Of a DNA stretch of 64,000 nt, positions 1 to 9,370 are shown piece by piece; positions within the stretch are counted from its first letter, which is position 1; every line of letters starts with the position of its first letter. The stretch is from contig CAYTTR010000010.1 of NCBI GenBank assembly GCA_964440805.1, positions 1-64,000 on the forward strand, given 5' to 3'. Below the pieces are notes generated by a model. That model was not told where the DNA came from. It saw only the letters and a list, made by a program, of their open reading frames with translations, and searched no databases. Both the position numbers and the translations under genes were made by a program. This DNA is from CAYTTR01 sp964440805 (GTDB lineage: Bacteria; Acidobacteriota; Aminicenantia; Aminicenantales; Aminicenantaceae).

Positions 1-59
1 GCTGCGTGTCCTGTGCCTCGTATCTACGGCGACCTCGACTCGTGAATAATCCAGGCCAG
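1..59. other. GC-rich left edge of window
   Basis: The first 42 bases are about 64% GC (27 of 42), unlike the AT-rich DNA that follows. Frame 1 is open and closes at a TGA at 43-45, so this could be the tail of an upstream gene, but its codon use does not match the other genes here. The segment may equally be foreign or artefactual contig-end sequence. Ten bases at 43-52 (TGAATAATCC) are repeated perfectly inverted at 123-132. Confidence 0.35.
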
Positions 60-87
60 TTGACTTTTTCCGGTGGAGAAATAAAAT
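60..87 (+). promoter_or_regulatory. Putative sigma70-type promoter of the ileS operon
   Basis: TTGACT at 60-65 and TAAAAT at 82-87 are separated by 16 bp, each one mismatch from consensus. This predicts a start near 94 and a leader of about 60 nt before the ileS ATG. A second TATAAT at 97-102 has no good -35. Confidence 0.5.
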
Positions 88-153
88 GACTTGGTTTATA
101 ATTGTAAAGATTTTTTAAACCCGGATTATTCAGGTTAACCGGAGTTAAAAATA

Positions 154-2931
154 ATGGCAGAAAATAACCAACTCAAGAAAACATTGAATTTACCTCAAAC
201 CAATTTTTCTATGAAGGCCAAGCTTCCCGTGAAAGAACCGGAAATTATGGTTAAATGGATGGAAATAAAACTGTACGACAAGATTCTGGAAGCCAGGAAG
301 AGTGCTCCGGTTTTTGTTCTTCACGATGGTCCGCCTTATGCCAATGGAAATATTCATCTGGGTACAGCTCTCAACAAGATCCTTAAGGATTTCATTATTA
401 AAACCAAGAGCCTGCAGGGCTACAGGGCTCCCTATTTACCTGGATGGGATTGTCATGGACTTCCCATTGAAATCAAAGTCGATCAACAACTGGGAGAAAA
501 GAAAAAAAAATTGTCTCAACTTAAGATAAGGGAAGAATGCCGGAAATATGCCGAAAAATATGTGGTTATCCAGAGAGAACAATTCCGGCGCTTGGGAGTC
601 TTTGGAGAGTGGGACAAACCCTATCTGACCATGGATCCGGTTTATGAAGGAGATATTCTGAGATTCCTGGCTGCTTTTTTTCGCAGGCAAAACATTTATA
701 AAGGTAAAAAGCCTGTTTATTGGTGCCTTCACTGCCAAACCGCTCTGGCTGAAGCCGAGATTGAATACAAGCCACATACTTCTCCTTCGGTATATGTTAA
801 GTTTCCCTTGATTTCTGATCTATCGAGGAAGTATCCAGAGCTTAAAGGAAGAAAAATTGATGTTCTAATCTGGACAACTACTCCCTGGACCCTTCCAGCC
901 AACTTAGCTTTAGCCTGCCATCCGGATTATGAATATTCGATCTTTGAAGCCGATGGAGAAACATATATTGTAGCCAAGCGGCTAATTCCTTTGTTGACAG
1001 AAGAAATTGGTTGGAAAAAAACCCGTGTTTTAGTGACTTTCCAGGGAAAAGAATTGGAAGGATTAAAAGCAAAACATTCTTTTTATGATCGGGAATCGGT
1101 TTTTGTTCTGGCTGATTATGTTACTCTTGATCAGGGAACCGGTTGTGTTCATACAGCTCCGGGACACGGTCATGAAGATTATGCTACCGGAGTCAAATAT
1201 GGTCTTGAAATTTACACTCCAGTTGATGCTAAGGGGAAATTCACGTCTCAGGTGGAGAAATATGCAGGCTTGAATGTTTTTCAGGCCAATCGAATCATCA
1301 CCGAAGACATGAAAAAAGAAGGAGTTTTACTTAAAGAGGAAAATTTTACCCATTCTTACCCACATTGTTGGCGTTGTAAAAATCCTGTAATTTTCCGTGC
1401 TACTGCCCAGTGGTTTATTTCCATGGACACTGATAAATTGCGTGACAGAGTGTTGGAAGAAGTAAAAAAAGTAAAATGGATTCCTTCGTGGGGAGAAGAA
1501 CGGATTGCCAACATGATTGAAGCCAGGCCGGACTGGTGCATCTCCCGCCAGAGGACCTGGGGAGTTCCCATTCCGGCTTTTTTCTGTCAGAAATGCGGAA
1601 CTATTCTGGCTGATGAGAAGGTGACTTTGTATGTAGCTGATATTTTTTCCAAAAAAGGGTCTAATTCCTGGTTCACAAAAGAACCAATCGAGCTTCTTCC
1701 CCCAGGAACAAAGTGTTCCCAATGCAATTCTCAGGAATTCAGCAAAGAAAACAATATACTTGATGTCTGGTTTGAATCCGGAGCCAGCCACAGCGTTCTG
1801 GGAAAAAGAGAGGATCTTCCCTGGCCGGCTGATATTTACATAGAAGGCCATGACCAGTACCGGGGATGGTTTAATAGCTCCTTGGTGGTCGGGGTGGCTG
1901 TCAAAGGAGCCTCACCTTACCGGATGTGTATTACTCATGGTTTTGTCCTTGATGAGGAAGGTAGAGCCATGTCAAAATCCATGGGTAATTATATCGAACC
2001 CTCCCAGATAATCGAACGGAACGGAGCTGAAATTCTTCGTCTTTGGGCTGCTATGCTTAATTATAAGGAGGATGCCCGATTTGGCCAGGAAACACTACAG
2101 AGACTAATAGAAGCTTACCGGAAAATCCGAAACACCTGGCGTTTTTTACTGGGGAATCTTTACGATTTTTCCCCTGATGAGGAAATTCCGCCCATTGAAG
2201 AAATGGAACCTCTGGACAGGTGGATTTTGGAACAGAATGCCAGAGTAGGAACAAAAGTCTTACAAGCCTATGAAAATTATGAATATCATGTGGTTTTTCG
2301 CTCTTTATTCAACTTTTTCACAGTGGATTTGAGTGCTTTTTACTTAGATGTTTGTAAAGACCGCCTCTATTGCTCGGGGAAGAAATCAAAACAGCGTAAA
2401 TCAGCTCAAACTGCTATTTTTTATTTATTAAAAAACACCCTAATTCTCATGGCTCCCATCCTCCCTTTTACCACCGAAGAAGCCTGGGAATCAATGCCTG
2501 TATTTGAAGGAAAAAGTGAATCTGTTCATTTGCAGGTTTTTCCTGATTTTAAGGATTATCGTATGGAAAAGGAAGAGGCATCTCATTGGGATAAGCTTTT
2601 AGAAGTCAGGGAAAAAGTCCTCAAGACACTGGAAGAAGCCCGCGAAAATAAACAAATTGGGAATTCTCTGGAAGCAGAAGTTATTCTGATTATCCCCCCG
2701 CAGGAAGATGAATTTTTTCAGAAGTATCAAAGCCTTTTGGCCGAACTTTTTATAACCTCTAAGGTTTCCTTACAAAGAGGAAAAGAAAGTCATTTCGAAG
2801 TAAAAGTCGTTGAGGCTTCTGGAGAAAAATGCCAGCGATGCTGGAATTTTTCAACTTATGTAGGTAAAAACTCCCGCTATCCGAATCTATGCCCAAGATG
2901 CGAAGAGGTAGTCAGCGGAATGGATTCATGA
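154..2931 (+). CDS. ileS: Isoleucyl-tRNA synthetase
   Basis: Cytoplasmic class I aminoacyl-tRNA synthetase charging tRNA-Ile with isoleucine. The 925-residue length is normal for the bacterial form. The HIGH-type motif is seen as NIHLG at residues 66-70 after PPYAN, the KMSKS-type motif as AMSKS near 605-609, and a C-terminal zinc ribbon begins with CQRC near 893 and closes with CPRC. The central region carries WTTTPWTLPANLA, typical of the editing domain of the Ile/Val/Leu group. The ATG at 154 has GGAG at 141-144. It is first in an overlapping operon with lspA, lgt and rluD; pairing of ileS with lspA is very common in bacteria. No anomaly was seen. Confidence 0.97.
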   Translation: MAENNQLKKTLNLPQTNFSMKAKLPVKEPEIMVKWMEIKLYDKILEARKSAPVFVLHDGPPYANGNIHLGTALNKILKDFIIKTKSLQGYRAPYLPGWDCHGLPIEIKVDQQLGEKKKKLSQLKIREECRKYAEKYVVIQREQFRRLGVFGEWDKPYLTMDPVYEGDILRFLAAFFRRQNIYKGKKPVYWCLHCQTALAEAEIEYKPHTSPSVYVKFPLISDLSRKYPELKGRKIDVLIWTTTPWTLPANLALACHPDYEYSIFEADGETYIVAKRLIPLLTEEIGWKKTRVLVTFQGKELEGLKAKHSFYDRESVFVLADYVTLDQGTGCVHTAPGHGHEDYATGVKYGLEIYTPVDAKGKFTSQVEKYAGLNVFQANRIITEDMKKEGVLLKEENFTHSYPHCWRCKNPVIFRATAQWFISMDTDKLRDRVLEEVKKVKWIPSWGEERIANMIEARPDWCISRQRTWGVPIPAFFCQKCGTILADEKVTLYVADIFSKKGSNSWFTKEPIELLPPGTKCSQCNSQEFSKENNILDVWFESGASHSVLGKREDLPWPADIYIEGHDQYRGWFNSSLVVGVAVKGASPYRMCITHGFVLDEEGRAMSKSMGNYIEPSQIIERNGAEILRLWAAMLNYKEDARFGQETLQRLIEAYRKIRNTWRFLLGNLYDFSPDEEIPPIEEMEPLDRWILEQNARVGTKVLQAYENYEYHVVFRSLFNFFTVDLSAFYLDVCKDRLYCSGKKSKQRKSAQTAIFYLLKNTLILMAPILPFTTEEAWESMPVFEGKSESVHLQVFPDFKDYRMEKEEASHWDKLLEVREKVLKTLEEARENKQIGNSLEAEVILIIPPQEDEFFQKYQSLLAELFITSKVSLQRGKESHFEVKVVEASGEKCQRCWNFSTYVGKNSRYPNLCPRCEEVVSGMDS

Positions 2932-3404
2932 GGAAAGATATAAATTATTACCTGTTGATAATCATTTTATTTGGAATAGACCAGCTGACCAAAATTCTTA
3001 TTAAGACAAAAATTCCCCTTTATTCAAAAATTGAAGTGATTCCTGGTTTTTTTAATCTCTCCCATATTCATAACAGGGGAGCTATTTTCGGTTTTTTTTC
3101 ACAAGTAGATAATTCAGCCGTTCAGATTCTGTTAGCCCTGGGTTCATTTATTGCTTTAGGATTTGTGATCTATTATTTCCTCCACACCCCAGCCTCGTCC
3201 ACTTGGATGAAAACCGCTTTGTCTCTTATCCTGGCTGGAGCTCTGGGGAACCTGTTTGACAGGATCTGGCGAGGTTACGTTATTGATTTCCTGGATTTCT
3301 ATATCCAACGCTGGCATTGGCCGAATTTCAATGTGGCAGATTCATGTATAACAGTAGGAGCCCTGCTTCTTTTTTTTACTATTTTTGTCGGGGGAGGTGA
3401 GTAA
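2928..3404 (+). CDS. lspA: Lipoprotein signal peptidase (signal peptidase II)
   Basis: Inner-membrane aspartyl peptidase that removes the signal peptide from diacylglyceryl-modified prolipoproteins. The ATG at 2928 overlaps the ileS stop as ATGA and gives 158 residues, the usual length; the longer reading from 2889 would add 13 residues out of a region already coding for IleS. Four hydrophobic segments are visible. The conserved blocks NRGAIFG (near 49-55), GNLFDR (near 107-112), and VIDFLDF and NVADS carry the expected catalytic aspartates (about Asp120 and Asp138). It acts after the product of the next gene, lgt, whose start overlaps its stop by one base. Confidence 0.95.
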   Translation: MRKDINYYLLIIILFGIDQLTKILIKTKIPLYSKIEVIPGFFNLSHIHNRGAIFGFFSQVDNSAVQILLALGSFIALGFVIYYFLHTPASSTWMKTALSLILAGALGNLFDRIWRGYVIDFLDFYIQRWHWPNFNVADSCITVGALLLFFTIFVGGGE

Positions 3405-4201
3405 TGTGGCCTGTACTTGTTAAAATAGGTTCTGTTTCTATTCATACTTACGGTTTTATGATGGCTTTAGGGGTGGCTTTGGCTCTCTGGTTTGTTTATG
3501 TCCAGGCAAAAAAAACAGGGCTTCAGGCTTCAAAGCTGGTGGATATGGCTTTTTATACCATAATCGTTTCCTTGGTGGGAGCCAAAGTAGTTCTTTTTCT
3601 GGGAAATATCTCTTATTATACCCGCTATCCTTCAGAACTGTTGAGCTTAGCCCGTTCCGGTGGAGTTTTTCAAGGAGGGCTTTTTTTCGGAGTAATATTT
3701 GCCCTCTGGTATCTCAGAAAACATCGTCTTCCTACTTGGAAGGTAGGAGACCTTGCTGGACCGGCTATAGCTTTAGGCCATGGTTTTGGGCGTCTTGGCT
3801 GCTTCAGTGCCGGCTGTTGTTATGGCCGTGAATGCAGTTTGCCGTGGGGATTAGAATTTCATAATCAGTATTCCCATAATCTCACTGGAATTCCCTTGAA
3901 TACCGCGCTTCATCCAGTCCAGCTTTATGAGTCTCTGCTGAATTTTACTAACTTTTTATTATTAGCTATCATTCTTAAAAAAAAGAAATTTGACGGCCAG
4001 GTTTTTTCTTTATACATTATAAATTATTCTATTATCCGCTTTTTTGTAGAATTTTACAGAGGCGATCATTCGGAAGATCTCTTCCTGATAAACAATCCTT
4101 CTCCTTATTTATCTCTTTCCTATCCTCAGCTTTTCTGCCTGGTAGGATTGCTGGCAGGTTTAACTCTTTACTTCATTCTGAAAAAAAGACAAAGTGCCTG
4201 A
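3404..4201 (+). CDS. lgt: Prolipoprotein diacylglyceryl transferase
   Basis: Inner-membrane enzyme that moves diacylglycerol from phosphatidylglycerol to the lipobox cysteine of prolipoproteins, the step before LspA. It has 265 residues and about seven hydrophobic segments. The family signature is present as GHGFGRLGCFSAGCCYG around residue 125-141, the cysteine-rich variant used in several non-enterobacterial phyla instead of GRxGNF; VEFYRGDH follows near the C-terminus. The ATG shares one base with the lspA stop (TAATG), with a strong GGGGGAGG before it. Lgt and LspA adjacent supply two successive steps of lipoprotein maturation. Confidence 0.95.
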   Translation: MWPVLVKIGSVSIHTYGFMMALGVALALWFVYVQAKKTGLQASKLVDMAFYTIIVSLVGAKVVLFLGNISYYTRYPSELLSLARSGGVFQGGLFFGVIFALWYLRKHRLPTWKVGDLAGPAIALGHGFGRLGCFSAGCCYGRECSLPWGLEFHNQYSHNLTGIPLNTALHPVQLYESLLNFTNFLLLAIILKKKKFDGQVFSLYIINYSIIRFFVEFYRGDHSEDLFLINNPSPYLSLSYPQLFCLVGLLAGLTLYFILKKRQSA

Positions 4202-5114
4202 AAAAATTTTCATTGTTTCGCCTGAGGAAAGACATTTCCGGCTTGACCGTTTCTTGAGCCTCCATTTTAGTGATGTTAGCCGCTCCAAGCTTAAGACGTC
4301 CATTCTTCAGGGGGAAGTACTGGTCAATGGAAAGCTACAAAAACCAGGTTATCTCCTCAAAGAAGGAGACCGGGTTAATGTTAACTGGAAACCGCAGCCC
4401 GAAGATAATATTCATCCTGTCAAGATTCCTTTGAAAATCATTTATAGTGACAACCACATAGTGGTAGTGGAAAAACCTTCGGGATTAGTTGTCCACCCGG
4501 GGGGAAAAGGAAGCAAAATCACCCTTGTTCACGGTTTGCTCTATTATTTTCCTGATATTGCCCGCCTGGGGCCGGCTGACCGTCCAGGTTTAGTGCACAG
4601 GCTTGATAAAGAAACCTCAGGGCTAATAGTCATTGCCAGGACTGAAAAAGCTTACCTGTCCTTGCAACAGCAATTCAAGGACAGAATGGTTGGGAAAAAT
4701 TATTTTGGTCTTGTCTGGGGAAATGTTTCGGCTGACTCAGGTGCAATTGCCGTGCCTATAGGACGTCATGTCCGTCATGGTCTCCGGATTTCTGTTAAAA
4801 CCAGGAAGCCAAGGCAGGCTTTAACCTTGTACAAAGTTGAACAGCGATTCCAGAAATTTACCTTGCTGTCCATAAAACCAATAACAGGCCGGACACACCA
4901 GATCCGGGTTCATTTAGCCGCTTCTGGATTCCCGGTGGTGGGAGACAGCCGTTACGGCAGACGAAAACAAGATGCTGGTTGCCCGCGTCTTTTTCTTCAT
5001 GCACATAGACTTGTTTTTAGCCATCCAGTCACCGGTAAAACTGAGGAATTTCAATCTCCCCTTCCTGAAGAACTGGTAGAGTTTTTGCAAAACATTAAAA
5101 AGAAATTAGCTTGA
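4194..5114 (+). CDS. rluD: RluA/RluD-family 23S rRNA pseudouridine synthase
   Basis: Isomerises uridines to pseudouridine, most probably in 23S rRNA helix 69 if it is a true RluD. An N-terminal S4 RNA-binding domain (about residues 14-62) is followed by the catalytic domain, with HRLDKETSGL placing the catalytic aspartate at residue 138 and RTHQIRVHLA further on. The 306-residue length fits. The start is a GTG at 4194 overlapping the lgt stop by 8 bases; there is only a weak ribosome-binding site, so translation is probably coupled. RluD versus a sister RluA-type enzyme cannot be settled from motifs alone. Confidence 0.87.
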   Translation: MPEKIFIVSPEERHFRLDRFLSLHFSDVSRSKLKTSILQGEVLVNGKLQKPGYLLKEGDRVNVNWKPQPEDNIHPVKIPLKIIYSDNHIVVVEKPSGLVVHPGGKGSKITLVHGLLYYFPDIARLGPADRPGLVHRLDKETSGLIVIARTEKAYLSLQQQFKDRMVGKNYFGLVWGNVSADSGAIAVPIGRHVRHGLRISVKTRKPRQALTLYKVEQRFQKFTLLSIKPITGRTHQIRVHLAASGFPVVGDSRYGRRKQDAGCPRLFLHAHRLVFSHPVTGKTEEFQSPLPEELVEFLQNIKKKLA

Positions 5115-5246
5115 GTCGGATTGAGCATTTGTTGTATTATAACTTTTGCCCTCTGCTTAACTTCTTATATTCTCAGGTTCAAGTTAGGCTGAAGGGCTGA
5201 TTCCCAAAATTCCAAAAACGATATTGCTATTGAGGGAGGCAAAAGA

Positions 5247-7331
5247 ATGAAAAATTATACTGTGGACAAGCTGAGGAATGTGGCCCTCATTGGACATGGT
5301 TCTTCTGGAAAAACTACTTTAACTGCGGCTTTTTTGTTTCAAGCGGGAGCTACCAACCGCTTGACCAAAGTAGATAAGGGGAACACCATTACCGACTATG
5401 ACCCGGATGAAATTGAAAGGAAGATCTCCATTCAATCTGCAGTCTGCCATTTTGAATGGAATGGACATAAGGTGAACCTTATTGATTGCCCTGGATACAC
5501 TAACTTTCTTTGGGACACCAGGGCCAGTCTCAGGTCTGTGGATTCGGCTGGAGTTGTAGTTTGTGGAGTAGCTGGAGTAGAAGTGGGAACAGAAAAAGTC
5601 TGGCAAATGATTGAAGAACTGGAAATACCTCGCCTTATTATCATCAATAAGATTGATCGCGAAAATGCTAATTATGAGCGAACCTTAGAGTCCATTCAAC
5701 AATCTTTTGGGAGGGAAGCTGTCCCGGTTCAATTGCCAATTGGAGAGGAAAAAAGCTTTTCTGGTGTGGTGGACTTAATCTCCAAAAAGGCCTATCTATT
5801 TGAAAAGGATGAGTCCGGAGGATTAAAAGAGGAAGCTATTCCTGATGATATGAAAGAATTAGCTGATAAAAAACATGAAGAATTAATAGAAATGGTAGCT
5901 GAATCGGATGAAGCTCTAATGGAAAAATACTTTGATCAGGGTTCACTTTCCCAGGAAGATTTAATTACTGGAATTAAAAACAGCATCCAGAAAAAAGAAT
6001 TTTATCCTGTTTTTGTAGTTTCAGCTTTGTTTAATATGGGAATCCAGCCTATTCTTGATGGCTTAGTTAGTTTCCTTCCTTCCCCGGATCAAAGAGAAGC
6101 AATCATGACTGAAAATGGCCAGGTGATACCTTCACTGAAAGAGCCATTTACGGCTCTTGTTTTCAAGACTTTTTCTGATCCCTACACAGGAAGGATTTCT
6201 CTCATACGTGTCTTCTCGGGAAAATTAAAGGCTGATTCAATCATACAGAATTCAACCAAAGGTTTGGATGAAAAAGTCAGTGGTCTTTTTTTTCTTCAGG
6301 GAAAAGAACAGGCGCCGGTTACTGAGGTTGTGGCTGGTAATATAGTAGGTACAGCCAAACTTAAAGCAACTTCCACCGGGGACTCCCTTTGTCTAAAGGG
6401 AGCTTCCATTAAATTTAATCCCATCAAATTTCCTGAGCCTTCCATCTCCTTTGCCATTGCTCCCAAAACAAGATCGGACGAGGATAGAATTTCCCAGGCT
6501 ATCCATCGAATTACGGAGGAAGATCCAACTGTCCGGATCGAAAGAGACCCGGAAACAAACGAGCTAATCATATCCGGCAATGGACAACTTCATGTAGAAA
6601 TCATTACTGACCGCTTGAAAAAGAGGTATAATGTCAATGTCGATCTCAAGCCCCCAAAGATACCCTATAAAGAAACTATCAAGGGAATGGCTGATGTCCA
6701 GGGTAAATATAAAAAACAAACAGGAGGAAGGGGACAATACGGAGACGTCAAAATCAAGATGGAGCCTAAGCCCAGGGGAGAAGATTTTGAATTTGAAGAT
6801 AAAATTTTCGGCGGTGCCATTCCAAAGAACTATATTCCTTCCATAGAAAAAGGTATTCAGGAAGCCAGGAAAAAGGGAGTACTTTCAGGCTACCCGGTTG
6901 TTGATTTCAAGGTCATACTTTACGATGGCTCTTACCACGAAGTGGATTCCTCGGATATTGCTTTTAAGATTGCTGCCTCCATGGCTTTTAAAAAGGCCAT
7001 GAAGGCTGCCAAGCCTACTGTCTTAGAGCCTATCATGAACGTTGAAGTTTATACTCCTGAAGCATATATGGGTGATATAATGGGAACCCTCAATGGCCGA
7101 AGAGGAAAAGTTCTGGGAATGGAACAGAAAGGACGTCTTCAGCTCATCAAGGCGCAGGTACCAATGGCTGAGATGCTTGATTTTGAACCCTCATTGACTT
7201 CAATAACTGGAGGACGTGGGTCTTTTATCATGGAATTCAGTCACTATGAAGAAGTACCTCAACATTTGCAGTCAAAAATTATAGACGAGGCTGTCCGGGA
7301 AAGGCGCATAAAACCTGAAGAAGAAAAATAA
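5247..7331 (+). CDS. Elongation factor G-like GTPase (EF-G-2 type)
   Basis: A 694-residue translational GTPase with the five-domain EF-G layout. The P-loop is GHGSSGKT (residues 16-23), not the AHxDAGKT of canonical translocase EF-G. G3 is DCPGYTNF and G4 NKID. The C-terminal part carries GGRGQYGDV and the GTLNGRRGKVLGME block of domains IV and V. This G1 variant is typical of the second EF-G group (EF-G-2), a paralogue whose role differs from the main translocase and is poorly defined. A GAGGGAGG ribosome-binding site at 5232-5239 supports the ATG. It lies 132 bp after rluD, probably as its own unit, and converges with the next gene. Confidence 0.88.
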   Translation: MKNYTVDKLRNVALIGHGSSGKTTLTAAFLFQAGATNRLTKVDKGNTITDYDPDEIERKISIQSAVCHFEWNGHKVNLIDCPGYTNFLWDTRASLRSVDSAGVVVCGVAGVEVGTEKVWQMIEELEIPRLIIINKIDRENANYERTLESIQQSFGREAVPVQLPIGEEKSFSGVVDLISKKAYLFEKDESGGLKEEAIPDDMKELADKKHEELIEMVAESDEALMEKYFDQGSLSQEDLITGIKNSIQKKEFYPVFVVSALFNMGIQPILDGLVSFLPSPDQREAIMTENGQVIPSLKEPFTALVFKTFSDPYTGRISLIRVFSGKLKADSIIQNSTKGLDEKVSGLFFLQGKEQAPVTEVVAGNIVGTAKLKATSTGDSLCLKGASIKFNPIKFPEPSISFAIAPKTRSDEDRISQAIHRITEEDPTVRIERDPETNELIISGNGQLHVEIITDRLKKRYNVNVDLKPPKIPYKETIKGMADVQGKYKKQTGGRGQYGDVKIKMEPKPRGEDFEFEDKIFGGAIPKNYIPSIEKGIQEARKKGVLSGYPVVDFKVILYDGSYHEVDSSDIAFKIAASMAFKKAMKAAKPTVLEPIMNVEVYTPEAYMGDIMGTLNGRRGKVLGMEQKGRLQLIKAQVPMAEMLDFEPSLTSITGGRGSFIMEFSHYEEVPQHLQSKIIDEAVRERRIKPEEEK

Positions 7332-7394
7332 AATTCTGGCTAAGAGAAGTTTTAGATTTTCTTTGCTTGATAAATATTTTGGGACAGAAACTAT

Positions 7395-8474
7395 TCAAGA
7401 GGTGGTATTGAAGCGAGCTTTAAAGCCTGTCTCGTTAAGAATTAAGGTAGCCTGAACTTTTTCAATCAGCCCCGCCTGGTTTGTGCGGGTGAAGTTAATA
7501 AAAATCTGCCTGCTTTTTTTCAATTGATAAGATTCTTCATCCTTTTTATTTATTAAATCATTTAAAAGACTGGTTAGTCCGGATACTGCCTTATCGACTG
7601 AGAAGGAATTCATCCAAGGGTCTTCTTCTTTTAACGGCCCGAAAGGTTTATACAAACCATCGGCAGGAGGAAGTTCAATTGAAAAAGGTTTAATAGAGGT
7701 ATGTATTTTTCGGCTGGAAACAATCAGTTTATCTTCAATGTAAAAAGAGATTTTCTGTTCAATTGTTTTTTCAGGAAGACCAGTGTCATTGTTAATAGCC
7801 AGACGGGAATCAAAATCTATCTTGAATGAGAACTTTTTGGTGACGATAATTTCTCCTGATTTCAGTTCTAAGGAATACTCATAAACACCCGGTTTCTGAA
7901 AAAATCCTTTTAGACTTAGCGTAAAGGTGTTAAAACCTTTATGAAAAAGCCCTGCTTTTAGTATTTCTTCCTGGTGAAATATTTTGTAGTAAGCAGGGCT
8001 TGAAATTTCCATGTAAACAACCGATTCTAAAGGAGGTGATGTTTGTTCTGTGGTTTTTTTCTCTATTAATGACATCTCAAATATTAAGGGATATTTATCT
8101 TTCCAAAGCGATAAATATTTTTGTAGCGAGTAAAAACTATGTTCATCCAGGAATTCATATCTATGGGCAAAGCCGCCGTAAATTTCGAAGAATTCAGACA
8201 ACCAACGGCATTCCTCTTGTTTTTTCTCTACTTTGCTGGCAATAAAAGCAAGAAGGCCTGTCGCAATTGGCTTTTCATTGTCAGGTAAAGAGTCTAAATT
8301 TTCTTTAAGGAAAGAGAGTGCTTCTTGGAAATTATTTCTTGAAATTAAAGCAGAAGTAGTTTCTCTCCAATCAGCTTGGACAATGGAAGCACTCAGGAAA
8401 AAGAAAAGAAAAATTACACTTAAATATTTGCGGGAACATTTCCAAAACCATCGATATTTTCCTGGATTGTTCAT
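7395..8474 (-). CDS. Secreted protein of unknown function, coupled to the TonB-like gene
   Basis: I do not recognise this 359-residue protein. A positively charged N-terminus and a hydrophobic stretch near residues 17-34 ending in ASIVQA look like a cleavable signal peptide, so export to the periplasm or beyond is likely. The next part is helical and rich in Leu, Glu and Lys (about 36-130), followed by beta-rich segments. There is no cysteine cluster or obvious catalytic motif. The ATG overlaps the stop of the upstream TonB-like gene (ATGA), so the two are probably translated together and may act in one envelope process. Confidence 0.75.
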   Translation of the reverse strand: MNNPGKYRWFWKCSRKYLSVIFLFFFLSASIVQADWRETTSALISRNNFQEALSFLKENLDSLPDNEKPIATGLLAFIASKVEKKQEECRWLSEFFEIYGGFAHRYEFLDEHSFYSLQKYLSLWKDKYPLIFEMSLIEKKTTEQTSPPLESVVYMEISSPAYYKIFHQEEILKAGLFHKGFNTFTLSLKGFFQKPGVYEYSLELKSGEIIVTKKFSFKIDFDSRLAINNDTGLPEKTIEQKISFYIEDKLIVSSRKIHTSIKPFSIELPPADGLYKPFGPLKEEDPWMNSFSVDKAVSGLTSLLNDLINKKDEESYQLKKSRQIFINFTRTNQAGLIEKVQATLILNETGFKARFNTTS

Positions 8475-9334
8475 AACATTTCAAAATTCAGGAAAAATAC
8501 TAATTTATCATCGGGAAATCCATCTGGGAGCCTGGGAAAAGGCTGGCTGATGGTTATAGAGGAAAGGGCGGATTTTTCAAATGATTCTACCTGGCTGGAA
8601 TTGACTATTTCCAGGGAGAGAATTTCTCCTTTTTTATTCATGGTGACTGCTATTTTAACCGAACCATTTTGCTCTCTTTCTCTAAAAGAAGAAAGAAACC
8701 AGTTGTTTTGAATCCGGTTGACCACCGATTCAGCCCAGGGAACAATATTAATTCCGGAAGTTGTGATCATAATTGTTGGAGAAGCTTTGTTTAAGGAACT
8801 TTCCCTTTTAGCTTTCCTGTCTTTTCCTTGAAAGGGGGAATGGTTATAAAGATATTGACGAAAGTCGGGTTTCACATTTCCGGTTGAATCAGACAAATAA
8901 CTTTCTTTGCGGTCAGCAGTCAGGGAAAGAGAGAAATTTTCTTTAATTTTATTTCTTTTTTCGAGATCAGTTAAAGGGGCAAGCTTAAACAGTGGAGGAA
9001 AATGAGATGAGGCTGCTGATTGCTCCAAAGCTTCTTTTTCCAATTTCCCTCCCCCAGCAATCTGTGAGCCAGGAATATATGCTTTAGCCCGGGGTAAAGG
9101 CAGTGAGGAAATTGTAAGTTCTGGTTGATAAAAATCATCATACACTTCTGGAACAGTCAGAGGGGGAGCAATAACAACCTTTCTAATTTCTTTATCATAA
9201 AAAATCATTTTTACAGGAGGAAAGAAAAGAATCAAGCTATAAATAATCAGAATGTGGATGATAATTGACAAGGTAAAACAAAATATGCGTCTTCTTTTCT
9301 CTTCCTTATTCCGGTTTTTTAAAAAATTAACCAT
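8471..9334 (-). CDS. TonB-like energy transducer / TonB C-terminal domain protein
   Basis: A 287-residue protein anchored by one N-terminal membrane helix (about residues 18-39). The helix holds the S-x3-H motif (SIIIH) that TonB and TolA use to couple to ExbBD or TolQR. A long, low-complexity periplasmic region with prolines follows. The C-terminal 90 residues resemble the TonB C-terminal fold: VNRIQNNWFLSS, a VKIAVTMNKKGEILS strand pair and SAL..I...PFPRLPDGF. It probably links inner-membrane proton-motive force to an outer-membrane partner. No ExbB/ExbD genes adjoin it; a lone ExbD lies at 37.5 kb. Confidence 0.8.
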   Translation of the reverse strand: MVNFLKNRNKEEKRRRIFCFTLSIIIHILIIYSLILFFPPVKMIFYDKEIRKVVIAPPLTVPEVYDDFYQPELTISSLPLPRAKAYIPGSQIAGGGKLEKEALEQSAASSHFPPLFKLAPLTDLEKRNKIKENFSLSLTADRKESYLSDSTGNVKPDFRQYLYNHSPFQGKDRKAKRESSLNKASPTIMITTSGINIVPWAESVVNRIQNNWFLSSFREREQNGSVKIAVTMNKKGEILSLEIVNSSQVESFEKSALSSITISQPFPRLPDGFPDDKLVFFLNFEML

Positions 9335-9370
9335 TTATGCTTGTTAAATTGATATTCCTCTTTCTTTTTA

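Noticed and set aside
1327..1851. 174-codon minus-strand frame inside ileS
   Set aside because: Antisense shadow of a highly conserved gene; no site or family similarity.
5115..5246. Promoter for the EF-G-like gene
   Set aside because: TATAAC and TATATT words occur, but none has an acceptable -35 at 16-18 bp.
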